Origin: Adiantum capillus-veneris
Lineage: Eukaryota; Streptophyta; Polypodiopsida; Polypodiales; Pteridaceae
DNA length: 64,000 nucleotides
Assembly: GCA_014529385.2 (NCBI GenBank)
Contig: CM043942.1
Location: 54,314,647-54,378,646 of the forward strand
Direction of reading: 5' to 3'
Position 1 is the stretch's first letter. Every line of letters starts with the position of its first letter. Below the pieces are notes generated by a model. The model had not been told where the DNA came from and did no database searches. It saw only the letters and a program-made list of their open reading frames with translations. Both the position numbers and the translations under genes were made by a program. Below, one piece after another: positions 1-11,173 of the stretch.

Positions 1-1562
1 GCAGGTCGCTACTTATGCGACACAATAAAGTTAATCAAACGGCAATGGATGGTATTCAGTTCCATGCCATCCTCGCCTATGGCCTTATAGTCGCCTATAA
101 GTTCGGACTATATCATCATCTCGAAGGATGTCTGGCGTGTGGTCGTTGGGGATCGAGTTTAGATCTTGGAACTACGTTCGCGGGCGCACGGCGCGAGGCT
201 ACGAAAATGGTCAGCCGCGGGCTCGAAAGACGATGTATTTCCAACTTGCTATCCTGCTGATGGTCCGCGCCACCAACTACATTTTCCATTCAGCCGTGGA
301 TAGGCCGTAGGTTGGTTGAAAGCGCTTCGCGCTGTCGACAGCCAGATTTTTTTGATTTTATCCTGTTCTGTATGAGTATTGGATACTGAAATTCGGGCGG
401 ATGTCCCAGCATATTGCCCGATTATGTTGTCGAACATCTCTGTCAAACCACCCCTTTGTCGGGGAATTTCGCTACCTTAGGACAGTTAGAGTTACTGCCG
501 CCGTTTACCGGGGCTTCCATTCAAAGCTTATAACACTTCTCCTTTTTACCTTCCGGCACCGGGCAGGTGTCAGACTCTATACATCGTGTTACCACTTAGC
601 GGAGTCCTGTGTTTTTAATAAACAGTCGCTACCCCCAATATGTGCCGCTTTCCCAATCCTTCAATAGGAGAGCACCCCTTCTTCCGAAGTTACGGGGCCA
701 TTTTGCCGAGTTCCTTCAACATGGTTCTCTCAAGCGCCTTAGTATATTCTACTTGTTCACCCGTGTCAGTTTGGGGTACGGTTGGTTTTGCATTTTAAAT
801 GTTGAATCGCCCTCCCAATTCCACGAAGTTTTTTCCCGGGAGTTTCAACCCTGCAGCCGGAGTGACTTTGTAGCCCCCTGCCCAATCATCCAATTCACGA
901 GTTTAACAAACACGCATGGTTCAGTAGTTAAAGCAACTTCGTCGCTTTCGTGTACCCATCGGACGTTGCCCTTTCGGGGTTCCTTAGGGACCGATTCACT
1001 CTGCGTAGATTGACTGAACGCAGAAACCCTGGAACTGGCAGGCGATCATGTTTTTCACATGATTTCTCGTTACTCATGTCAGCATTCTCACTTCTGGTAC
1101 CTCCAGGTGTTGTCACCAACAACTTTCCTTGATTGACAGAACGTTCCGCTACTGACACTTGAAAAAGCTTCTTTCAAGGTCTCGTCGCTTCGGTGAGTCA
1201 CTTGAGCCCCGAGACATTTTCAGTGCCATGAAGCTAGACCAGTGAGCTATTACGCTTTCTTTGAAAGATGGCTGCTTCCAAGCCCACCCCCTGGTTGTCA
1301 TCGCTTGATCACTTCCTTTTCCACTAAGTGATTGCTTAAGGACCTTAGCGTACGATCTGGGCTGTTTCCCTTTCGACTTTGGATCTTAGCACCCGAAGTC
1401 TGTCTGTACAAACCCATGGCCTGTATTCGGAGTTTCCTTGGGGTCGGTCAAGCTTTGGGCTACCCTAGCCCATTGAGTGCTCTACCTCAAGCCATAAACG
1501 TTATACGCTCTACTTCAATAGATTTCGCGGAAAACCAGCTATATCCGATCTTGGTTATTCAG
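1..1562 (-). rRNA. rrnL: LSU (23S/26S-type) rRNA, 3' part, copy A, cut by the window start
   Basis: Reverse complement of the mitochondrial large-subunit rRNA from about helix 35 (E. coli ~790) to the domain IV loop near E. coli 1940. It includes the conserved GGTAGCGAAATTCC stretch and the long domain II-III region. It is nearly identical to 33842-35402 (direct repeat) and to the reverse complement of 13385-14943. A group I-type intron lies at about 23-464. The RNA 5' boundary at 1562 abuts a group II intron 3' end, so this copy carries no domain I. The rest of the 3' part would lie to the left of the window. Confidence 0.9.
23..464 (-). other. group I-type intron in LSU rRNA, copy A
   Basis: Insert of about 440 nt interrupting the highly conserved domain IV sequence near E. 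coli 1923-1931. It contains the group I core-like string GATATAGTCCGA and, at the upstream edge, a P1-like hairpin formed by CCCC and GGGG. No ORF of note. Boundaries are uncertain by a few bases. Same insert in copies B and C. Confidence 0.6.
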
Positions 1563-2845
1563 ATAGGTAAGCCCGGAACGGAAGAGCTTTCCCCCCTCTT
1601 TGAACCGCACGTGCAAGTTTCCTTGCATACGGCTCAAATGACGAATGGGAAGTCTAGGCCCCGGCAGCTTTTGGTTCCTGCGTTTCAGGAACCGCTCGGA
1701 GCGTTTAGAGAGAAGCTAGAAGCAAAGCGCAACTCAGTTTCCTTGGTTTCCAGTATGCATGAAACCAGAAGAAAGGGCAGCTGGCTCAGCCAGGGGAACC
1801 CTAGCGGGGGAAGCCCAGCGACCCTTGCATAACCTTTGTGGCGTTACTGCTCGCAGTTATTCATTTAAGGCACGAAGTGCGTATAAATGGTCTTTTCGCG
1901 CGCGCTTCGTCATTCATGATACGAGTTAGCACCGGGCCCCCAACTCAAAAGGTCAGGTCGGCGATTCATTGAATAGATATGTCTCTATCTACCTCCGCTG
2001 CCTATTTTACCCTACCCAGTAAAGCAAGCTGGTGGCTTTTCATATCGTCTTCTGCCCACTGGACGGTATCTGATCTTACGACCAGACCTCCTGAGGGGAG
2101 CCCATTGGGTTTACCTTGTCGACATGTTGACTTTATTACAAGGAAAAGCGATCCTGTGCTATACTCCGGTGATCATTTGCCGATCGGGGCACGCAGAGGC
2201 CCATCGTGTCCCAAATCACATTCTGGTTCATTCTTCGCCAACAGAGTGCCTGCTGGCCCGTAATGATACAGCAGCTTTATGGTTTCTACGAAGCGTTGTC
2301 GCACAGTTCACTTGCGTTGATCAGTAGTCTTGCCACTCCTAGCGGGTTCTATGCTGCCACCTCTTGCATTGTTTTGTTAGCTTCACACCCTCCCCAAAGG
2401 AACGCATGGTGGGGTAGGAGCCTCCCGCTAAGCTGAAATGACAGTAGCCTTGGCAATCGGGTCTCCCCGGACACTTGCTTGTAAAGGAGACAGGGCGCGC
2501 GATTTGAAAGGGATAACCAAAGAAGCGCGCTTTTTTAGGGCCCTCTCTCTCCAGCGGAGTGACGTTTGCCCTAACGCAAGCAATTTTGCATTCTGCGGAA
2601 TCTCATTTCAGCCAGCCATTTCTTTTCAAACAGTTTTCTCTTTTCGATTTGAAAAGAATGGAATGTTGAGAAAGAGTTAGTGCCGTTAGGCACTTCCCCC
2701 GGCAAAAGTGGGCGCTGCAGGCACTTACCCTGCCCGGCGGAAGAGAGGGACCTTAGGCTCCCGAAAGGAAAGTGCCGGTAAGTACAACGTTGGTCTTGAG
2801 TTTGGCGGCTGCCATAACCATTGCCTTATGCTCCTCAAGTCGCAC
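1563..2845 (-). other. group II intron directly upstream of the LSU 3' part, copy A
   Basis: Begins GTGCGACTTGAG on the minus strand (group II 5' consensus GUGYG) and ends with a 34-nt domain V hairpin, a domain VI-like stem and a terminal AT just before LSU sequence. About 1.28 kb; no maturase ORF recognised. The sequence upstream of the 5' end is not LSU domain I. See the copy B entry for details. Confidence 0.75.
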
Positions 2846-3240
2846 GGCCTTTCCAAGCCGCTCTATCTCTCGATTGAGATTAGACTATACATTTTTCTCA
2901 TCTCTAATTTAAGGTCAACGTTAGGGTACAAGTGCCGATGCAATATTTTCATAAAGGTGTGACTCTTGGTCAAAGAAGGCCTTGGTCTCTTCTCCATAAG
3001 CCGGACCGCCAACGTCAAGGCGAGATCACATTGGTCCAGTCCCCGCCCAGTGGAAGCATCCACTCGGATAGCAAGGAAAGGTCAGATGACTGCAGCATCC
3101 GCCGCTAGCAATTGTTTAGAATGACTGCAGCCACGTCATCGCTTTGGTGGTCGAATTACTGCAGTTAATTCGAAGAATTGCCTAGCTTTTGCTATCCGTT
3201 ATGGCGTTCCTTTCTCTTCTCCTCTTCGCATCTTTAGTGG

Positions 3241-3357
3241 GTCCGGGCTGTCAACTATGTCTCCCGACAATTCTCAGTACATATAGCGGAAAACGCTTTT
3301 CACATATCGAGGTCGGAATGGGATCAGGTGTTCCGCGTTTTACTAGGATGCCCGGAC
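3241..3357 (-). rRNA. rrn5: 5S rRNA, copy A
   Basis: Plant mitochondrial-type 5S rRNA of 117 nt. The ends pair (GTCCGGGC with GCCCGGAC) and the inner core GATCCCATTCCGACCTCGAT is canonical. It lies about 200 bp downstream of the SSU rRNA, the usual rrn18-rrn5 order in plant mitochondria. Confidence 0.93.
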
Positions 3358-3563
3358 AAAACAAACACGCTTGATTAAGAAACAAAAAAGTGCTAACGAC
3401 AAAAGCACCTGCCAGAGAAAATGCAAATACAGCTAGTACAAGCCTTTGATTATTTAATCGCTACCAACCCCACACTTCCCCCTCGCACAGTTAGCTTACC
3501 CGAACGAATTGACTTTATCAACTCACGTACAGTTAATAAAAAGACGCTAGCGCCTCCCTTTAA

Positions 3564-3779
3564 GATTCCCTCCAGCCACAGGTTCCCCTACGACTACCAT
3601 GTTACGACTTCACCCCAGTCACTGACCCAACCGTGATATGCGCCAAGGAGACCACCCATACCAAAATGGGCCACACTCAACGCCGGCATGAAACACTTTA
3701 GCAATAGGTGATCTCTGGTCGATGCTTTGGGCGAAACCAATTCCCAGGGTGTGACGGGCGGTGTGTACGGGGCCCGGGT

Positions 3780-3832
<53 letters not shown>

Positions 3833-4156
3833 TTCTCGAGTTGCAGAGAACAATCCGAACTGAGGCAATCTTTATGGATTCGCTCCGCCTTACGGCCCTG
3901 CTTCCTATTGTAATTGCCATTGTAGCACGTGTGTAGCCCAGCCCATAAGGGCCATGCGGACTTGACGTCATCCCCACCTTCCTCCATAGTAGAACTATAG
4001 GCAGTCTCCTGTGAGTGCAACATCGGCACAGAGGAAGTGTCATCAATCCCGTACCGCCCCGCTGACAAGTAAATAATGACATTGATCCTTTGAGAGCAGC
4101 ATGTCTTAGCAACACAAAACAAGGGTTTCGCTCGTTATAGGAGTTAACCAAAAACG

Positions 4157-4195
<39 letters not shown>

Positions 4196-4302
4196 ATGAA
4201 TTTTCGTTTCATCCCGTTAAGGACAAGCACACTTGTTCATATGTCAAGTGTTCATACGTCAAGTGTTCATATGTCAAGGGCTGGTAAGGTTTTGCGCGTT
4301 GT

Positions 4303-4335
<33 letters not shown>

Positions 4336-4455
4336 AAGCCCCCGTCAATTCCTTTGAGTTTCAGTCTTGCGACCGTACTCCCCAGGCGGAGTGTTTAATG
4401 CGTTAGCTGAGCCCCCGATCCGCGGACCAAGGACGAACACTCATCGTTTACGGCA

Positions 4456-4491
<36 letters not shown>

Positions 4492-4879
4492 AGCTTTCGC
4501 ACCCTAGCGTCAGTAGAAACCCAGAAAGCTGCCTTCGCTACTTCGGCGTTCTTTCGTATATCTCCGGATTTTATCCCTACCACACGAAATTCCACTCCCC
4601 TCTATCCCACTCAAGTGAATTGGTTTTGAAAGCATTCCGCCAGTTGAGCTGGCGCCTTTAACTTTCAACCTGATTCACTGCCTACGTGCCCTTTACGCCC
4701 AGTCATTCCGAATAACACTAGCCCCTCCCGTCTTACCGCGGCTGCTGGCACGGAATTAGCCGGGGCTTCTTTTTCGAGTCTTGTCATAATCGTCACTCGA
4801 CGAAAGAGCTTTACAAGCGGCATTGCCCTTCCTCGCGTTAGCGACGTTTTTCACTCACTCACGCGATATTGCTGGATCG

Positions 4880-4920
<41 letters not shown>

Positions 4921-4923
4921 TAT

Positions 4924-4961
<38 letters not shown>

Positions 4962-5246
4962 GTCCGAAAAGATCAGCTAAGCATCTGCGGCTTGGTCAGC
5001 CTTTACCCAACCAACTACCTAATACTACGCAGGCTCATCAAATAGCGCTTTTTAGCTTTATCGAAGCTTGCTTTTTTGCTTTCGTTTCTTTGGGATTCGG
5101 CCCAAACTGTTTGGCAGATTCCCACGCGTTACGCACCCGTTTGCCACTTTGTCTTCAACTGTTCTATAAACAGAAAACAACGTTCAACTTGCATGTGTTA
5201 AGCATATCGCCAGCGTTCATTCTGAGCCAGGATCAAACTCGGTTTT
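3564..5246 (-). rRNA. rrnS: SSU (16S/18S-type) mitochondrial rRNA, copy A
   Basis: Complete small-subunit rRNA of the plant mitochondrial type. It has the 5' GATCCTGGCTCAG motif, the 530 loop GTGCCAGCAGCCGCGGTAA, GGATTAGATACCC and the decoding-region GTACACACCGCCCGTC. The plastid-type 3' anti-Shine-Dalgarno is absent. It differs from copies B and C by a few single-base indels. A 15-nt sequence is repeated three times in the helix near E. coli 1000. Confidence 0.95.
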
Positions 5247-5274
5247 TTGGTTAAAAAGGTCAATCTTTGTCGTT

Positions 5275-5347
5275 GATGATCTCTTGGTTAGTTACCAGCT
5301 CTTGCCAATAACCGTAAGCGGAACGGCCATCGGCAAGGCGAATCATC
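5275..5347. repeat. dispersed hairpin repeat, type 1
   Basis: Element of about 73 bp with complementary ends (GATGATCTC / GAATCATC) and an inner stem CTTGCC...GGCAAG. Close copies lie at 9605-9678, 19326-19394, 29337-29407, 39113-39185 and 42973-43044, with partial copies near 54525 and 60236. It usually sits beside a tRNA-like element and near rRNA genes. Confidence 0.7.
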
Positions 5348-5449
5348 TTACGTCCCGGGATTGGGGCCGAGCGGGGGTTAAGCATAATCTCAGATCAACA
5401 AAGCAGTGCTCAACTAAATAATAGATACTACCGCGACCTTTCCGATCCA

Positions 5450-5527
5450 GGAAAGCGACCGGACTTGAACCGGTGCCGTTTCCTTTCCTGGTACATAGGA
5501 ATGCTCTATCCCTAAGCTACGTGAGCC
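5450..5527 (-). tRNA. tRNA-like element (degenerate)
   Basis: The minus strand has a D-arm-like segment ending GATAGAGC, a 5-bp stem TTCCT/AGGAA around an ATGTACC loop, and a good T-arm ACCGG-TTCAAGT-CCGGT. The 3' acceptor half no longer pairs with the 5' half. Related elements lie at 9424, 39287, 6844, 41878, 19490, 29179 and 43155. The nominal anticodon GUA is doubtful, so function is unproven. Confidence 0.4.
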
Positions 5528-5811
5528 AAACGGGGAAGCCCAACAACCCCAAGCCCCCTGTTACTTTGTCGCCTGTGCGCCTCTCTTTTTGTTGAGTGCC
5601 CAAAAACACAACACTCTGGCTATCCAATTTCACTCCACCTTATGATTGATAGCCGACAAGTACACAGCTGCTATCAACGACCTGGCCTCTTAGTTTAGTG
5701 GTTTGTTACGTAAAGGATGGCTAAAGCCTAAAGACAAAGATTTCTCTAGCGTTCTCGTATAATAGTCAAACTATAATAATCTAATGTAAATATTTGTGTG
5801 GTTATGGACAA

Positions 5812-6011
5812 NNNNNNNNNNNNNNNNNNNNNNNNNNNNNNNNNNNNNNNNNNNNNNNNNNNNNNNNNNNNNNNNNNNNNNNNNNNNNNNNNNNNNNNNN
5901 NNNNNNNNNNNNNNNNNNNNNNNNNNNNNNNNNNNNNNNNNNNNNNNNNNNNNNNNNNNNNNNNNNNNNNNNNNNNNNNNNNNNNNNNNNNNNNNNNNNN
6001 NNNNNNNNNNN
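5812..6011. other. scaffold gap, 200 N
   Basis: Exactly 200 unknown bases. The left flank matches 39,640-39,650, where the sequence continues without interruption; the right flank matches the outer edge of the inverted-repeat arm near 42,798. This is an assembly join, not a feature. Confidence 0.99.
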
Positions 6012-6065
6012 ATTGAGTGGATGCACCTCATCCTTCCACTGGGCTAACGGGGACCGGACCAATGT

Positions 6066-6135
6066 GATCTCGCCTTGACGTTGGCGGTCCGGCTTACGGT
6101 TGTTAGCCTAGGTAATGACTTACCGAGAGATCATC
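6066..6135. repeat. dispersed hairpin repeat, type 2
   Basis: Diverged relative of the type 1 hairpin. It has the same layout (GATCTCGCCTTG...GAGATCATC) with the inner segment GACGTTGGCGGTCCGGCTTA. Other copies are near 42676-42748, 44369-44438 and, truncated, 3000, 11930, 36850 and 44800. It generally lies next to 5S rRNA copies. Confidence 0.6.
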
Positions 6136-6294
6136 AAGAACATTGATTCACAAAACCATGGCATATACATTCAGAACAAATAACACAAAAGGTTGGTAGC
6201 GATTGAACGACCTTGTACCAGCTGTATTTGCACTTTCTCCGGCAGGTGCTTTGTCGTTAGCACTCTTTGTTCATCAATCAAGCGTGTTCGTTCC

Positions 6295-6412
6295 GTCCGG
6301 GCATCCTAGTAAAACGCGGAACACCCGATCCCACTCCGACCTCGATATGTGAAAAGCGTTTTTCTGCCATATGTACTGAGATTCTCGGGAGAGACGTGTT
6401 GACAGCCGGACC
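6295..6412 (+). rRNA. rrn5: 5S rRNA extra copy (diverged)
   Basis: 118-nt 5S-like sequence with paired ends and the GATCCCACTCCGACCTCGAT core, but with several changes from the rRNA-unit copies (an extra T in a loop and one C missing from the 3' stem). It keeps about 100 bp of the rrn18-rrn5 spacer upstream, so it arose by duplication of that region. Function uncertain. It mirrors 42395-42511. Confidence 0.75.
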
Positions 6413-6843
6413 ACAAATCGTATATGCGAATTGCCTTCAGATGCGATCTGGTATCGGCCAGAAACAATGCAATGAAAGAGCTACGCCATTCATATAACTT
6501 TAGACAAGGAGCGAAGGGTTTCAAATCCCATTTCCTCCTAATCGCGATTACCTGTTTGGTAACGGCGACATAGGTTGGCTCATCAAAGCTTCGAAGAGGA
6601 AATACCTTGAAGAGGGTCTGTTTCGCTCGATTTCTGCCATCCTAGGACTCCATGTTTGTGAAGGCAAAGAGGACTTGAACCTCTGGCAGCCCCGGTGCTA
6701 TCGCCTCGCTTTTCGCTCGCATTTTCAGGATCGGAAAGGAAACAAGCGACACCAAACGAATCACGGCTCTTTTGGTTTGGTTGAGATAATATTCTTCATC
6801 CTCAGACAAGTGAAAGCAAAGTTCCCGTTTTTCTTTCCTACTA

Positions 6844-6926
6844 GCCCATGACCGGACTCGAACCGGTTGCCGTTTCCTAGTACATAGAAAGGCTCTATCC
6901 AAAGGTAGCAGCTACATTACATGAGC
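6844..6926 (-). tRNA. tRNA-like element with insertion
   Basis: On the minus strand the acceptor halves GCTCATG and CATGGGC still pair. D-arm and T-arm (CCGG-TTCGAGT-CCGG) are recognisable, but about 15 extra bases sit between acceptor and D-arm. Same family as 5450-5527. Probably a pseudo-tRNA. Mirror copy at 41878-41960. Confidence 0.4.
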
Positions 6927-6969
6927 GAAATAGCATAGCCGGCTCTTTCGTTTTGTTTGGATAAAGGAT

Positions 6970-7197
6970 ATGCTAACTTTAGCAGCTTGGAGTGGCTCGC
7001 GCTCTCACGTGGGCAGCATTCCTTCCGAGCTGGGTCTCATGGCCGGAATCAACTATCTGCATCTCAATAACAATTCACTGTCTGGCACAATTCCTCCCAC
7101 ACTGGGGGACTGTAAGTATCTGGTGTGGGTGGATCTCAGCAGCAATGAAAGGAGGGCACCATCCCTAAGAGCTTGCCAAGCAAGCAGGGAAGGGTGA
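6970..7197 (+). pseudogene. leucine-rich-repeat protein fragment, nuclear-type
   Basis: Encodes about 50 residues with two plant-type LRR units (IPSELGLMAGINYLHLNNNS, then SGTIPPTLGDCKYLVWVDLS), typical of extracellular domains of nuclear LRR receptor kinases. No kinase, signal peptide or membrane segment follows. A one-base difference from the mirror copy (41605-41883) shifts the frame at the end. Best read as nuclear DNA transferred to the mitochondrion and no longer functional. Confidence 0.7.
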
Positions 7198-7361
7198 TAG
7201 AGGGACACCAGCTTGCATTTAGCCTTTTTTAAGCATCTTTAGGCGATCAATGCACAAAGTATGGCTTGGGATCAGTGCTTACCAGTTCGCCCGGCTTAGC
7301 AGAATTCCTTCCAAAGGTACAACCTTAGCGTCTCTACTCGGATATCGTGGACCATGCACGT

Positions 7362-7654
7362 AAACGAATTTGTACAGGCAATGAGCGTGGGATACTTGAG
7401 GAAGAGCGTAGATCGAACGCAACACAAGTAAAAAACTTGAAAAAGAGCTACAAGTCGTGCGTGAACAAAAGGAGAGACTATTTGACAGAATTAAAGCTTT
7501 AGAGCGTAGGATAGCAAATGCAAAGGACGACAGCTCCTTTGTTCATGACTTACGCGAAATGCCTAGTTGCTCTACACCCGATTTGTTAGCCTTACGCCAG
7601 CCTTCGAATCGTTGCGAAACGAATAACGAGAACTGGGGAAAAAAGGAGGCGTAG
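7362..7654 (+). CDS. hypothetical coiled-coil ORF (frameshifted here)
   Basis: In the mirror copy (41146-41454, minus) this is an open frame of 102 codons. The middle is charged and heptad-like (EEERRIERNTSKKLEKELQ and on) and the C-terminus polar. In this arm a base difference near 7430 breaks the frame, leaving 65 codons from 7457. No family recognised; lying next to the LRR fragment, it may be part of the same nuclear insert. Confidence 0.3.
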
Positions 7655-7859
7655 CGGATTTACACTCAACGGAAGGAGGAAGATGGCCAGAGGCATCGAC
7701 AAATGAAAGATGGCGCGTTGCGAAACTAAAGTAGCAAACCGAAGACAGACTCTAACGGGTCAAATCCAAGACCGAACCACGATAAATCGAAGTTTTACTA
7801 TCCATTACAACGTGAACCACCGATTCCCTGCAAGGCAAAGGATGGAACAAATAAGATAT

Positions 7860-7990
7860 TTTACCTGATTTTGTACGCTTTGAGGCCGGAGTGGTCGCTG
7901 ATTTTGTACGCGTATGCTTTGAGGCTGTATGCGGAGTGGTCACTGATTCTGTACGCTTGAGGGCGAGGGATAAGAGAATAAATAAGTTAC
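7860..7990 (+). repeat. short tandem repeats
   Basis: Imperfect units built on GATTTTGTACGC, GCTTTGAGGC and GGAGTGGTC are repeated three times. No gene seen. Mirror copy near 40830-40940. Confidence 0.5.
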
Positions 7991-8173
7991 TGGCGCTGCA
8001 ATGCCGGTGGTATCGAGGCAACTCCTAATGAGATGATATGTCTGCTTCAGAATAAAAAGTTATGGATACGACGCACGGAGAAAAAAAAAGGCTTAAAACC
8101 ACTGCTCCAATTTATTTCATGCGTAGAAATCAATTCAAACACCTTTCCTTTGGCAAAGACACTCTGCTAGGCC

Positions 8174-8330
8174 AACACTGACACTGAGAGATGAAAGCGG
8201 GGAGCGAATGGGATTAGATACCCCTGTCCTAGCCGTAAACGATGGAGACTAATCGCTGCGCTGCGCGTATCAACCCCTAAGTGCTGTAGCTAACTTAGCG
8301 TTAAGTATCCCGCCTGGGGAGTATCGTTCC
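8174..8330 (+). pseudogene. rrn16: plastid-derived 16S rRNA fragment
   Basis: About 155 nt matching the plastid, not the mitochondrial, 16S rRNA around E. coli 730-890: ACACTGACACTGAGAG, GCGAATGGGATTAGATACCC, CCTAGCCGTAAACGATGG, GCGTTAAGTATCCCGCCTGG. The mitochondrial SSU in this same window has different bases at these sites. It is flanked by non-rRNA DNA and lies 107 bp before trnfM, so it is an internal plastid-to-mitochondrion transfer fragment. Confidence 0.8.
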
Positions 8331-8436
8331 CCTTAGATCTTTAGGTGCTAGGCTAACGTAACCTCTCGGGACCGATGGTAGGCTAGGTGGTCCCTATGCT
8401 GGTGGGCAACCAACCCCAAAACGCCAAGGCCAAGAT

Positions 8437-8507
8437 TGCGGGTGGAGTAAATGGCAACTCGTCAGGCTCATGACCTGAAGACTGCAGGTTCGAATCCTGC
8501 CCCCGCA
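8437..8507 (+). tRNA. trnfM: tRNA-fMet (CAU)
   Basis: Cloverleaf with CAU in the anticodon loop (stem CAGG / CCTG), T-arm GCAGG-TTCGAAT-CCTGC and acceptor TGCGGG / CCCCGCA, as in plant mitochondrial initiator tRNA. One G is missing from the 5' acceptor compared with 40290-40362, probably a base-call difference. Confidence 0.9.
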
Positions 8508-9423
8508 CTACATGTTGTCAGCAGTTTTAAAGCAAAGAAAAAACCGTTTAAAGAAAAGGAAAGCAAGCTGTAAGCAAAGAAAAAGATGCGATAGAGAAAG
8601 CAAACAAGCGAAAGCAGAAAAAGATGCGTTTGCTTTAAAAGAAAGCAAAATCGAAGCAAAGCAATCTTTGCCGGCAACTGCTTTACTCCGTTCGACATTA
8701 GCTTTTTTGCGTGCTAGCTACACTACATAAAAGCATTTATGAAAATGTGTAAAAACAGATGTTAAAAGAAAAGCATTAATTGCACCATGCTCTTGTTTGG
8801 TTTAGGTTTCGTTGCGGGGCTTCCGTAAGCGGAAGCTGTTTTTTTGTTTCTTTTGTGCGGGGCATGCTTTTGGAATTGAGAGGCTCTGAAACCTTGCGGA
8901 TTTGTATCGAGCACAGTTCAACTTTCTTTATTCACAAAACCAAGTAGGATAAAATCTCTTACTAAGACTGCGGGAGCAGCTATGGCGTTAATTCAGTCTT
9001 CTTCTTTGGCTAACACGCTGCATAGGCATACAGAATTAGCTTTGCTGGAGCGCCCGCCCTGAAGCCAAACTATCCCTCAGGGATCCCGGACCAAGCGCAA
9101 GTGGGGACTTCTCAACATCGCAAGTCACCTCTTGATGATCTGTCCATTAACCACACAAATATTTACATTTGATTATTATAGTTTGACTATTATACGAGAA
9201 CGCTAGAGAATCTTTGTCTTTAGGCTTTAGCCATCCTTTACGTAACAAACCACTAAACTAAGAGGCCAGGTCGTTGATAGCAAGCTGTGTACTTGTCGGC
9301 TATCAATCATAAGGTGGAGTGAAATTGGATAGCCAGAGTGTTGTGTTTTTGGGCACTCAACAAAAAGAGAGGCGCACAGGCGACAAAGTAACAGGGGGCT
9401 TGGGGTTGTTGGGCTTCCCCGTT

Positions 9424-9503
9424 GGCTCACGTAGCTTAAGGGATAGAGCATTCCTATGTACCAGGAAAGGAAACGGCACCGGTTCAAGTCCGGTCGCTTT
9501 CCT
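9424..9503 (+). tRNA. tRNA-like element (degenerate)
   Basis: Mirror of 5450-5527. D-arm, TTCCT/AGGAA stem and T-arm are kept, but the acceptor halves (GGCTCACG and CGCTTTCC) do not pair. It lies 200 bp before the SSU rRNA. Confidence 0.4.
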
Positions 9504-9705
9504 GGATCGGAAAGGTCGCGGTAGTATCTATTATTTAGTTGAGCACTGCTTTGTTGATCTGAGATTATGCTTAACCCCCGCTCGGCCCCAATCCCGGGAC
9601 GTAAGATGATTCGCCTTGCCGATGGCCGTTTCCGCTTACGGTTATTGGCAAGAGCTGGTAACTAACCAAGAGATCATCAACGACAAAGATTGACCTTTTT
9701 TAACC

Positions 9706-9992
9706 AAAAAACCGATTTTGATCCTGGCTCAGAATGAACGCTGGCGATATGCTTAACACATGCAAGTTGAACGTTGTTTTCTGTTTATAGAACAGTTGAA
9801 GACAAAGTGGCAAACGGGTGCGTAACGCGTGGGAATCTGCCAAACAGTTTGGGCCGAATCCCAAAGAAACGAAAGCAAAAAAGCAAGCTTCGATAAAGCT
9901 AAAAAGCGCTATTTGATGAGCCTGCGTAGTATTAGGTAGTTGGTTGGTTAAAGGCTGACCAAGCCGCAGATGCTTAGCTGATCTTTTCGGAC

Positions 9993-10030
<38 letters not shown>

Positions 10031-10034
10031 CATA

Positions 10035-10069
<35 letters not shown>

Positions 10070-10441
10070 CAAGCCTGATCCAGCAATATCGCGTGAGTGA
10101 GTGAAAAACGTCGCTAACGCGAGGAAGGGCAATGCCGCTTGTAAAGCTCTTTCGTCGAGTGACGATTATGACAAGACTCGAAAAAGAAGCCCCGGCTAAT
10201 TCCGTGCCAGCAGCCGCGGTAAGACGGGAGGGGCTAGTGTTATTCGGAATGACTGGGCGTAAAGGGCACGTAGGCAGTGAATCAGGTTGAAAGTTAAAGG
10301 CGCCAGCTCAACTGGCGGAATGCTTTCAAAAACCAATTCACTTGAGTGGGATAGAGGGAGTGGAATTTCGTGTGGTAGGGATAAAATCCGGAGATATACG
10401 AAAGAACGCCGAAGTAGCGAAGGCAGCTTTCTGGGTTTCTA

Positions 10442-10499
<58 letters not shown>

Positions 10500-10618
10500 T
10501 GCCGTAAACGATGAGTGTTCGTCCTTGGTCGCGGATCGGGGGCTCAGCTAACGCATTAAACACTCCGCCTGGGGAGTACGGTCGCAAGACTGAAACTCAA
10601 AGGAATTGACGGGGGCTT

Positions 10619-10651
<33 letters not shown>

Positions 10652-10758
10652 ACAACGCGCAAAAACTTACCAGCCCTTGACATATGAACACTTGACGTAT
10701 GAACACTTGACATATGAACAAGTGTGCTTGTCCTTAACGGGATGAAACGAAAATTCAT

Positions 10759-10797
<39 letters not shown>

Positions 10798-11120
10798 CGT
10801 TTTTGGTTAACTCCTATAACGAGCGAAACCCTTGTTTTGTGTTGCTAAGACATGCTGCTCTCAAAGGATCAATGTCATTATTTACTTGTCAGCGGGGCGG
10901 TACGGGATTGATGACACTTCCTCTGTGCCGATGTTGCACTCACAGGAGACTGCCTATAGTTCTACTATGGAGGAAGGTGGGGATGACGTCAAGTCCGCAT
11001 GGCCCTATGGGCTGGGCTACACACGTGCTACAATGGCAATTACAATAGGAAGCAGGGCCGTAAGGCGGAGCGAATCCATAAAGATTGCCTCAGTTCGGAT
11101 TGTTCTCTGCAACTCGAGAA

Positions 11121-11173
<53 letters not shown>

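Noticed and set aside
4232-4277. Short direct repeats suggestive of a CRISPR-like array
   Set aside because: Three 15-nt units without spacers, inside SSU rRNA; a tandem expansion.
1-5250. Many open frames of 60-170 codons over the rRNA units (e.g. 1332-1832, 3619-4122, 4823-5254)
   Set aside because: They lie on SSU, LSU and intron sequence and recur in all copies; open by chance, no protein motif.
5771-6078. Open frames spanning the N runs (also 26559-26887)
   Set aside because: They consist almost wholly of unknown bases.
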